Below, piece after piece: positions 1 through 5,939 of a stretch of 64,000 nucleotides of DNA; position 1 is the stretch's first letter, and each line of letters starts with the position of its first letter. The stretch comes from Shewanella sp. VB17 (lineage in GTDB: Bacteria > Pseudomonadota > Gammaproteobacteria > Enterobacterales > Shewanellaceae). The stretch covers positions 1,302,001 to 1,366,000 of the forward strand of contig NZ_JABRVS010000001.1 in assembly GCF_013248905.1 (NCBI RefSeq). The letters run 5' to 3'. The notes below the pieces were generated by a model that saw nothing but the letters and a program-made list of their open reading frames with translations, had not been told where the DNA came from and ran no database searches. The position numbers and the translations under genes were made by a program.

Positions 1-2
1 TT

Positions 3-95
3 GATGCCTCGCCCACACCCGCAGCAGTGCAAGTGGCCTCCGGGTTGCAAGGCAGTGCACTGATTTATCGGCGCGTGGAGCCGACAATGGTTTAG
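3..95 (+). CDS. C-terminal end of an unidentified phage tail-region protein (truncated by window edge)
   Basis: An open frame enters from the left edge and stops at TAG 93-95, giving about 30 residues that end in GSALIYRRVEPTMV. A related ending (GALVYRRMEARL) recurs at 1825-1863, just before the tail-collar gene, so this end-piece appears to have been duplicated. Its place upstream of tail fibres suggests a baseplate or tail protein, as in P2-like tail clusters. The fragment is too short to identify, and the protein name is left open. Confidence 0.5.
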   Translation, partial: DASPTPAAVQVASGLQGSALIYRRVEPTMV

Positions 96-170
96 GTAAT
101 GGTTTAGGTAATGGTTTAGACAATGGTTTAGATAATGGTTTAGACAATAGTTTAGACAATAGTTTAGACA
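87..170 (+). repeat. 12-bp tandem repeat, seven copies
   Basis: Seven consecutive 12-base units of the type atggtttagaca or atggtttaggta start inside the last codons of the preceding frame. The array begins at the ATG GTT TAG that ends that frame, so expansion repeats the stop codon rather than extending the protein. Units differ at the last three bases and, in the final two copies, at the third base. Confidence 0.9.
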
Positions 171-212
171 GAGCATAAGCACAGCTAATATCAGTCCAAT
201 AGTAGCCAATAC

Positions 213-280
213 CAGTTAGCAGTTAATAAGAGTTAGCCGTTAATAACAGTTAGCTGTCAATAATAGCTAGCGCCGTTAAT
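213..280 (+). repeat. 17-bp imperfect tandem repeat, about four copies
   Basis: Four successive 17-base units of the form cagttagcagttaataa, with substitutions, lie between the 12-bp array and the first tail-fibre gene. No open frame uses them. They look like slipped-strand expansion of short phage intergenic DNA. Confidence 0.7.
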
Positions 281-360
281 GCGGCCACAAAGAGAGCTAT
301 ATAAATAGCTAAACAAATGATTAAATTAATCATTAAATAAATCATACAGGAATGTAAAAC

Positions 361-1161
361 ATGAGTTTAGAGCAACAAATCACCGCCCTGGTGACATCAT
401 CGAACGCCTTAACTGAGGTGGTTGATGGCAAGATAAGGGAGATAGATGAGAAGGTTGCTGAAGTAACCAGTATTGTAGAATCAACGATTCGAAGTAAAAT
501 GGTAAAAACATTTTACTTGCATCAAACGACAGGTAATGATTCTAATTCTGGCTCTAGAGAAAATCCCATTCGAACATTAAGTGAGGTATCGAAGCGAGTT
601 ATTCCTGGCGGTTGTCATAGAGTTATTTTATTAGATGATTATCGTTTTGATCCTAAATTAGACAATGACCAGTGGACGTTTGCACCTTTGTTATGCACGA
701 TTATGATTATCGGTGATGGTAGTAGCAAAGATTTTACATTTGTTGCCCACCCTAGACATATGAGATGGGTTGGACGAACACAAAATGTTTCTTCACGAAT
801 TGATACATCATCCGGCGTAACAATTGGAATGGAAAATTTGAGACTGAGACTGGATAAATCTCAAATGGATGATGGCTATGAACTAAATAGTCGATTCGTG
901 TTATTTTCTACGAATGCAAGTTTTACATATTCACCTATGGTAAAAGTGCGATTTCACAAGTGTGATTTATCATTAGTGTTAGGTGAATTACCGGAAGGTA
1001 CTTTTCTATTAGAGAAGACTAATAACTTTGCCGTTATTGTTGCTCGATCGTGTGTTTATCCAAATGATCAAGCATTACTGGATAAATTAATACTAGATGC
1101 AACCCAAGCTGATAAGTTACAGGGCTCTATCTATACAGACATGGCATTAAGGACATCATAA
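361..1161 (+). CDS. Tail fibre protein A (beta-helix type), first of two alternative fibres
   Basis: This 266-residue protein begins with MSLEQQITALVTSSNAL. That N-terminus is almost the same as in the fibre encoded at 2448, while the rest differs. Residues about 5-45 look like a short coiled-coil attachment segment. About residue 58 a GNDSNSG motif followed by NPIRTL resembles the first turn of pectate-lyase-like beta-helix fibres. By analogy with P2-type phages, the constant N-terminus should bind the baseplate and the variable part should bind the host surface. The stop overlaps the start of the next gene (TAATG at 1159), so the two are translationally coupled. The fibre role rests on context and the shared N-terminus; the receptor cannot be read from sequence. 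Confidence 0.7.
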   Translation: MSLEQQITALVTSSNALTEVVDGKIREIDEKVAEVTSIVESTIRSKMVKTFYLHQTTGNDSNSGSRENPIRTLSEVSKRVIPGGCHRVILLDDYRFDPKLDNDQWTFAPLLCTIMIIGDGSSKDFTFVAHPRHMRWVGRTQNVSSRIDTSSGVTIGMENLRLRLDKSQMDDGYELNSRFVLFSTNASFTYSPMVKVRFHKCDLSLVLGELPEGTFLLEKTNNFAVIVARSCVYPNDQALLDKLILDATQADKLQGSIYTDMALRTS

Positions 1162-1436
1162 TGGAACTAATTGATTTTGTTGTTGGTGATAAATTATATA
1201 AATCATTTACACGAGAAGATGCAGAAAAAGCAGGAGTAGACCTTGTTATATTTGATGCGGCTTTAGTCAATCATAAGAAAGCAGCAGTTATGAATAATCG
1301 ACTTACGGCATATAAAACAGAATCAGACCGACTTTATATGGAATGGCAGTTTGATAAGACGCCAGAATCTGAGAGCCGTTGGCGACAGAAAGTCATAGAA
1401 ATCAAAACTCGTTATCCTCTGCTAACAGAAACCTAA
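1161..1436 (+). CDS. Probable tail fibre assembly partner A
   Basis: A 91-residue acidic and basic protein starts inside the stop of fibre A. Its C-terminal part (WQFDKTPESESRWRQKV, then EIKTRYP) resembles the small helical proteins that follow tail-fibre genes and act as fibre-assembly chaperones. A strong terminator follows immediately, closing the fibre A cassette. The small gene after fibre B at 3396 is not similar in sequence, which suggests each fibre carries its own cognate partner. The assignment is by position and weak motif resemblance. Confidence 0.5.
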   Translation: MELIDFVVGDKLYKSFTREDAEKAGVDLVIFDAALVNHKKAAVMNNRLTAYKTESDRLYMEWQFDKTPESESRWRQKVIEIKTRYPLLTET

Positions 1437-1439
1437 CTC

Positions 1440-1462
1440 ACCGCCAATTTGGCGGTTTTTTT
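1440..1462 (+). terminator. Intrinsic terminator of fibre A cassette
   Basis: The stem CCGCC-aattt-GGCGG is followed by seven T. It is almost identical to the terminator at 3561-3583 that ends the fibre B cassette. Confidence 0.9.
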
Positions 1463-1767
1463 ATGCCCTAATGCTAGTGCTTAATGCTAGTGCTCAATTC
1501 TGGGGGCTCAATGCTAGTGCTTTGGCTGTTGGGTGCTGTGACAGCGTGCTATGCATTAAAGCGCAGTGACGTGGGCAACATTAGGTTTTCAATGCCAGTG
1601 CCAAGGTTGAGAGTCGAAAGTTGAGGTCTGAGTTAGTGTGAGAAGAACAAGCGGCGATTGCGGGTTGTGAATTTGAGTCGCGTGATTGCGGCTTGAGTAT
1701 TGCGTGCGATCGCGGTGGAAATGACTGGGAGCGTTGCTGGTATTGGCCAGCACGGTTTTTGGTCAGT
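1463..1767. other. Degenerate non-coding stretch with dispersed 12-bp repeats
   Basis: Three exact copies of aatgctagtgct (1470-1481, 1483-1494, 1510-1521) and one variant (1591-1602) occur here. No convincing gene is present. A small open frame at 1700-1912 overlaps the tail-collar gene in another frame and has no initiation signal. The segment looks like decayed DNA between the two fibre cassettes. Confidence 0.6.
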
Positions 1768-1863
1768 TATCGATGTCGCCCCCGACCCTGTGACTGTAAA
1801 CGTAACCGTTATCTCACCGGGCAAGGGGCGCTGGTTTATAGACGGATGGAGGCAAGATTGTGA
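1768..1863 (+). pseudogene. Remnant resembling the end of the phage protein at 3-95
   Basis: In one frame the segment reads DVAPDPVTVNVTV. After a shift it reads GQGALVYRRMEARL and stops at TGA 1861-1863. Compared with DASPTPAAVQVASG...GSALIYRRVEPTMV at 3-95, the order and key residues agree but the frame is broken. I read it as a decayed second copy of that gene's 3' end, left by duplication or recombination around the fibre A cassette. The similarity is short. Confidence 0.45.
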
Positions 1864-2397
1864 GCGCATTAATACCTGTTATCACCACCAAAGGTTTGAA
1901 AGCGGTATTTAGTCAAACCAATGCGGGGTTTGCCGCTGAAATCACCCATATAGCACTTGGTGACAGCGGTAGAACGCCGAGAAAAAAATGAACGTACATT
2001 AGTTAATGAAAAATTGCGCATCCCTATCGCGGATGGTCAACGCATTAATGATACCCAAATTCATGTCACTGCCTTGGCCGATGGCGATGAAGAGTTTTGG
2101 GTCAGGGAAATCGGCTTTATCTTGGCTGATGACACCATGCTAGCCGTGTGGTCTGACACTCAGCCACTGGCCTACAAGTCGGCTGAAGTGCCACTGCTGT
2201 TGGCCTTTGATTTAGTCTTGGCGGCCTTGCCTGCCCAATCGGTCACGGTACAGGGCACCGGCGCTAATTTGTCGTTGGCAGCGTGGGGTGAGCATCAAGC
2301 TGCCAATGCGGCGGCTGAGATCGCGAATATGGCGCGTCACACTAAGTTATTGTTTCGGGTTATGGACCTTGAGCATGGCTCTGAACATAGGTCTTGA
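1860..2397 (+). pseudogene. Phage tail-collar fibre protein (DUF3751-like), frameshifted
   Basis: A GTG at 1860 opens a frame that begins SALIPVITTKGLKAVF and stops at TGA 1989-1991, just after the A7 run at 1982-1988. Skipping one A joins it to the frame that runs to 2397, giving RKNERTLVNEKLRIPIADG and then REIGFILADDTMLAVWSD. Together they make a continuous protein of about 178 residues typical of DUF3751 tail-collar proteins, which sit between baseplate proteins and the main fibre. The break could be real decay, phase-variable slippage in the A run, or an assembly error. The gene stands directly upstream of fibre B. Confidence 0.8.
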
Positions 2398-2447
2398 ATG
2401 CAGTCAATAATGGTTTGGTTAATGCTTAATAATGATAGGAGTGAAGC

Positions 2448-3383
2448 ATGAGTTTAGAGCAGAAAATTAGCACCTTAGTGACATCATCGAATGCCTTAAC
2501 GGAGGCTGTAGATGGTAAAATGGGTGAGATAGATAAGCGAATGGATACAGCTGAACGGAAGTTTGAAACATTTACGACAGTTGACTTTCCTAAGCGTGTT
2601 CAATCTGCTCAAAGTATTACACTTTTTATTGATCAAGAAAATGGAGATGATAGTAATTCAGGTACGTCAAGTAGTATGGCACTGAAAACAATTGCTCCAA
2701 TTTATGGGATAACGACTAATCGCGCGCGCAAGCCTCTTTACAAAGAGGTGACAGTCTATTTTAGAGCTGGATTCGAATATGTTCTCGAACATCATATTAA
2801 TGCAATAGAGCGAGTCAATTTCTTTGGTTATGACTCTACGGAATCAGATCTTAAAACTTTAACATTAACTCAAGGTTTTAGAAGTTCAGGCGAGCCATGT
2901 CGTGTTTCAGCAACGCCTTATATTTTTATAAATGAAACCAATAATGGTAAGCAAAATACTGTAATTAAAACGGCAGCATTTCCAGATGGTCATTCGTGGC
3001 CGGATGCTAATGGTAACCAAGTAGAGTGGATGGCGTTGACAGGGGCTATGTTTAGAGACTCATCTGTTATTAAGTTAGATGGCGTTAATCTTGAATTATA
3101 TGATCTGCCCTTAACATCTCCGTATATGGGGAATTCGATGGGAATGAATGCCTCAGTTAATTTTATTTTTTCGGGTAATCCGCAATTTAATAAAAAACCA
3201 GCAGGTTTAGGTTCCAGTCAATATTGTCATATGCCTTATCTTATGAGTGTTTATGGTTCTTCTAAAATTCCTGTGGATATTAGTTCTAGTGGTTTTGTTT
3301 TGTCAGAAGGTGTTGAGGTTTTTGGTGATTTGTTTCATAACCTTGACCACAGCAATGTTCGTTCAACACATAGTCTGACGTAA
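2448..3383 (+). CDS. Tail fibre protein B (beta-helix type)
   Basis: This 311-residue protein starts MSLEQKISTLVTSSNALTEA after the ribosome site AGGAG, and shares its first 30 or so residues with fibre A. Past that point the sequences diverge, but both carry a G(D/N)DSNSG motif followed by a TI/TL strand (residues about 64-80 here), the usual opening of a right-handed beta-helix fibre. It follows the tail-collar gene and precedes a small partner gene and the sheath operon, so it occupies the normal fibre position. Its receptor specificity is unknown. The conserved start with a variable body suggests fibre exchange. Confidence 0.7.
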   Translation: MSLEQKISTLVTSSNALTEAVDGKMGEIDKRMDTAERKFETFTTVDFPKRVQSAQSITLFIDQENGDDSNSGTSSSMALKTIAPIYGITTNRARKPLYKEVTVYFRAGFEYVLEHHINAIERVNFFGYDSTESDLKTLTLTQGFRSSGEPCRVSATPYIFINETNNGKQNTVIKTAAFPDGHSWPDANGNQVEWMALTGAMFRDSSVIKLDGVNLELYDLPLTSPYMGNSMGMNASVNFIFSGNPQFNKKPAGLGSSQYCHMPYLMSVYGSSKIPVDISSSGFVLSEGVEVFGDLFHNLDHSNVRSTHSLT

Positions 3384-3395
3384 GGGAGATGAACA

Positions 3396-3557
3396 ATGTA
3401 TATAGAGAGATTTAAAAAAAGTGGCAAAGTGTACTGCGGTTTTTTTAGCGACTTGAACGAGTATCCAACGAAAGAAGATGTACCTTTGTATCTAAAAAAT
3501 GGAGAGTTAACTGAAGCAGACCTTGAAATAGCAGAAAAAGCTCAGCAACCCATTTAA
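3396..3557 (+). CDS. Small protein partner of fibre B
   Basis: A 53-residue frame starts at ATG 3396, preceded by GGGAGAT, twelve bases after fibre B stops. It reads MYIERFKKSGKVYCGFFSDL and ends with KAQQPI. It holds the same cassette position as the gene at 1161, immediately before a near-identical terminator, which suggests a fibre-linked role such as assembly chaperone. No similarity to a family is recognised. Confidence 0.5.
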   Translation: MYIERFKKSGKVYCGFFSDLNEYPTKEDVPLYLKNGELTEADLEIAEKAQQPI

Positions 3558-3560
3558 CCC

Positions 3561-3583
3561 ACCGCCAACTAGGCGGTTTTTTT
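3561..3583 (+). terminator. Intrinsic terminator of fibre B cassette
   Basis: ACCGCC-aact-AGGCGG with a run of seven T. It is nearly the same sequence as at 1440-1462. Confidence 0.85.
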
Positions 3584-3599
3584 ATAGCTAAATTTTATG

Positions 3600-3637
3600 G
3601 CCCGAGTCGCATTGATGCGACTCGGGCTTATTTTTAT
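3600..3637 (+). terminator. Very strong hairpin before the tail sheath gene
   Basis: A perfect 13-base-pair stem (GCCCGAGTCGCAT with its complement) has a 2-base loop and is followed by TTATTTTTAT. It sits between the fibre cassette and the sheath, so sheath expression must start downstream of it or depend on antitermination. The in-frame ATG at 3597 lies in this stem and is not the sheath start. Confidence 0.8.
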
Positions 3638-3656
3638 CATTATGGAGTTTATAGTT

Positions 3657-4811
3657 ATGGCTGGAGATTATCTTCACGGCGTTGAGCATTTCTTTCTTGA
3701 AAACCAAAACCGCCCTATCGAAGTCTTACCCGCGAGCGTGATTGGCCTAGTGGCCACGGCAAATGATGCCGACGCTGCAATATTCCCGCTGAATAAGCCG
3801 GTATTAGTCAAGAGTGAATCTTTCATGGCCAAGGCGGGCGTGTCTGGGTCATTGCGGGCAGCATTAGCCGATATTTATCGCCAAGGCGGGGCGCTGGTGG
3901 TGGTAGTGCGTGTGGCTGAAGAAGCGATTGAGGCCGACCAAATCGCCGCGGTTATTGGCAGCATAGACAATGAAAACAACACCTTTACCGGCATTAAGGC
4001 ATTATTGTCGTCTGAAGCGGTATTGGGTTTGCGTCCGCGCTTGATTATTGCACCTGAGTTCAGCCAGTTACCGGCAGTCGGTGCTGAGCTTGAAGTGATG
4101 GCCAAAAAGCTCAACGGCACGCCACTGATTGATGGCGATCACCATGCGGGTTATGCAGCGGTGATTGCTCAAGCAAGGCTTTATGGAGAAGGTGCGGAAG
4201 CCTATTTTTTAAATGGCGGCTTAGTATTTTTTGACCCAGTGAAAAAGCAACAAGTTGAACGCTTTATGTCGGCCACAGTGGCGGGAGTGATTGCCCGAGT
4301 TGATAACGAAGAGGGCTATTGGAATAGCCCGTCAAACCGTAAGATTTACGGTGTGTTAGGCACAGTTGAAACCATAGATCACACCATCGGCAGTTCAACC
4401 AGTAAGGCCAACTTGTATAACCAGCAACATGTCACGGTGGCGGTTAATCAACAAGGCGGCTGGTATTTGTGGGGCAACCGTTTATCTCATGGCACCATGT
4501 TACCGCATCAAAGGATCCGCTATATCGTCGGTGATTCTATTTTGTATGCCCATCAGGCAATGCTAGATCGCAATGTCACTAAAGGGTATGTCGATGGGGT
4601 TAAAAACCGGGTCAATAACCTGCTGCGCCGCTTAATTAGCCGCAGTGTTATTTCCGGGGGAGAGTGCTGGCTGGATAACGAGCTTAACGTGGCGGCCATT
4701 GGTACCGGCCAAGTGTATTGGGACTATGACTTAGGCTTCTTTGATGTGGCTGAGCGCATGACCTTCCGTCAGCACGTTACCGACCGCTACAACCAAGCTA
4801 TTTTCAGCTAA
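3657..4811 (+). CDS. FI: Phage tail sheath protein (P2 gpFI-like)
   Basis: The protein has 384 residues from ATG 3657, chosen because GGAG lies nine bases upstream and the family N-terminus (MAGDYLHGVEHFFLE) starts there; an upstream in-frame ATG is inside a terminator hairpin. It shows the sheath-family hallmarks: N-terminal HGVE and RPI motifs, a central variable domain, and a conserved C-terminal polymerising domain ending in RQHVTDRYNQAIF. Sheath subunits form the contractile outer cylinder of myovirus and R-type tailocin tails. The tube gene follows 48 bases downstream, as in P2. Confidence 0.95.
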   Translation: MAGDYLHGVEHFFLENQNRPIEVLPASVIGLVATANDADAAIFPLNKPVLVKSESFMAKAGVSGSLRAALADIYRQGGALVVVVRVAEEAIEADQIAAVIGSIDNENNTFTGIKALLSSEAVLGLRPRLIIAPEFSQLPAVGAELEVMAKKLNGTPLIDGDHHAGYAAVIAQARLYGEGAEAYFLNGGLVFFDPVKKQQVERFMSATVAGVIARVDNEEGYWNSPSNRKIYGVLGTVETIDHTIGSSTSKANLYNQQHVTVAVNQQGGWYLWGNRLSHGTMLPHQRIRYIVGDSILYAHQAMLDRNVTKGYVDGVKNRVNNLLRRLISRSVISGGECWLDNELNVAAIGTGQVYWDYDLGFFDVAERMTFRQHVTDRYNQAIFS

Positions 4812-4859
4812 TTAATCGCTCGATTGCGAACAATTCATTTATTATAGGAGCCTATTTAC

Positions 4860-5369
4860 ATGGCTAAATTACCCTCTATCGTTACCGATATGAACTGTTT
4901 TATCAAAGAAACCAGTTTTGCTGGTATCGCCAACAAAGTCACTTTGCCTAAAGTGGTGTCTAAAACCCTTGATATGGTGCTGGCGGGTGTGGCCGGCGAC
5001 ATTGAACGTGACATTGGCAAGTTGGAAAAATTAGAATCTGATATTACCATTTCTGATTACTCGTCGATGGTGCTTGATTTAATCGGTAGCCGTTCAAGCC
5101 GTGAAGAAACCCTCACTTTGCGTGGCGCACTGGATGTCGGTGATAGGATTTCGACCTTAGTGGTTAACATGCAAGGTTACTGGAAAGGGGTTGAATTTAA
5201 TGAATTTGAGCCAGAAAAAGAAGCCACGACTAAGTTTTCAATTGCGGTCGAGGTGTACACTTTTGAACTGGACGGTAAGGAAATTATTCATATCGATAAG
5301 ATGAACAATATTTACCGTGTGAATGGCAAAGACCGTAATAAAGAGATCCGCCAGGCACTAGCACAATAA
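4860..5369 (+). CDS. FII: Phage major tail tube protein (P2 gpFII-like)
   Basis: A 169-residue protein preceded by TAGGAG. It begins MAKLPSIVTDMNCFI and ends with an EVYTFELDGKEIIHID region followed by NNIYRVNGKDRNKEIR, the pattern of P2-family tail tube proteins. Length matches the family. The protein forms the inner tube through which DNA or membrane depolarisation passes on contraction. It follows the sheath gene and is closed by its own terminator at 5428-5460. Confidence 0.95.
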   Translation: MAKLPSIVTDMNCFIKETSFAGIANKVTLPKVVSKTLDMVLAGVAGDIERDIGKLEKLESDITISDYSSMVLDLIGSRSSREETLTLRGALDVGDRISTLVVNMQGYWKGVEFNEFEPEKEATTKFSIAVEVYTFELDGKEIIHIDKMNNIYRVNGKDRNKEIRQALAQ

Positions 5370-5427
5370 TTGAGTTGTGCATGCTCTGGGCTTAGTGAGT
5401 TGGCTAAGCCCTCTTTGTTTATTATAC

Positions 5428-5460
5428 GCCCCGTAGGCTAAGCGCCACGGGGCTTTTTTA
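5428..5460 (+). terminator. Terminator after tail tube gene
   Basis: The stem GCCCCGT with ACGGGGC is followed by seven T, between the tube gene and the tail chaperone gene. Confidence 0.85.
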
Positions 5461-5473
5461 TAGAGATCACCTT

Positions 5474-5752
5474 ATGAGTCAAAAAACCCTAGTACAGTTA
5501 GTTAGCCCGATTAAGCGTGGCGATAGTGAGATTACAGAACTGAGTATCACTAAGCCGACGGCTGGCCATTTACGCGGCCTTAAAACTGCCAATGTGGTTG
5601 AATTAGATTTTGATAGCCACAAAAAGCTTATCCCCCGTTTAACCGATTTGACCGAAGCGGAGTTTTTAAGCTTGGATGTGGAAGACGTGTTGACGATACA
5701 AACTGAGGTGGCGAGTTTTTTCGTGGCCTCGAAGCTATCCCAGCTTGGGTAA
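5474..5752 (+). CDS. E: Phage tail assembly chaperone (P2 gpE-like), unshifted product
   Basis: A 92-residue protein starting MSQKTLVQLVSPIKRG. It has the GpE-family pattern of a short beta-rich N-terminus, a LTEAEFLSLDVEDV helix and a C-terminus that changes by frameshifting. It sits between the tube and tape-measure genes, where P2, lambda and most tailed phages encode two overlapping tail chaperones made by -1 frameshifting. A slippery heptamer at 5716-5722 lies 30 bases before the stop. These proteins coat the tape measure during tail assembly and are absent from the finished particle. Confidence 0.9.
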   Translation: MSQKTLVQLVSPIKRGDSEITELSITKPTAGHLRGLKTANVVELDFDSHKKLIPRLTDLTEAEFLSLDVEDVLTIQTEVASFFVASKLSQLG

Positions 5753-5880
5753 TGGAGCTTGAAGCCGATTTGTTTATGACATTTCAAGGATGGGGACCGG
5801 CAGATACGGGGCCCATGTATTTGGATGAGTTAATTCAATGGCACAAGATAGCGAGTGAGCGCCGCGAAAGCGGAGATTAA
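5474..5880 (+). CDS. Tail chaperone fusion gpE+E' made by -1 frameshift
   Basis: Reading in the E frame to 5722 and then in the -1 frame gives about 135 residues. The extension runs RGLEAIPAWVMELEADLF and then TFQGWGPADTGPMYLDELI, and stops at TAA 5878-5880. This is the usual form of gpE', with a tryptophan-rich segment and a terminal acidic and basic helix. E' has no good start of its own. The arrangement is the known P2/HP1-type mechanism; that it works here is inferred from the slippery site and the open -1 frame. Confidence 0.85.
5716..5722 (+). promoter_or_regulatory. Slippery heptamer for -1 frameshift (T TTT TTC)
   Basis: In the E frame the bases read AGT TTT TTC, matching X XXY YYZ with tRNA re-pairing on TTT TTT. 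The -1 frame is open from here to 5880 and encodes a GpE'-like tail. P2 uses a similar T-rich heptamer at the same place. Confidence 0.85.
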
Positions 5881-5886
5881 TAAAAA

Positions 5887-5917
5887 GCCGAGTGATGTTA
5901 TCGCCCGGCTTTTTTTG
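5887..5917 (+). terminator. Hairpin with T-run before tape-measure gene
   Basis: GCCG-a-GTGAT pairs with ATCGC-c-CGGC (one G-T pair) and is followed by eight T. It overlaps the first possible start (GTG 5892) of the next frame, which argues for the later TTG start. Confidence 0.75.
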
Positions 5918-5939
5918 TATGCCTGTTAGGGGGTGTTAC

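Noticed and set aside
3597..3656. Upstream in-frame ATG for the tail sheath gene
   Set aside because: It lies in the stem of a strong terminator and the extra residues do not match the sheath family; ATG 3657 has a ribosome site.
5892..5939. GTG start for the tape-measure protein
   Set aside because: It is inside a terminator hairpin; TTG 5940 follows a G-rich ribosome site.
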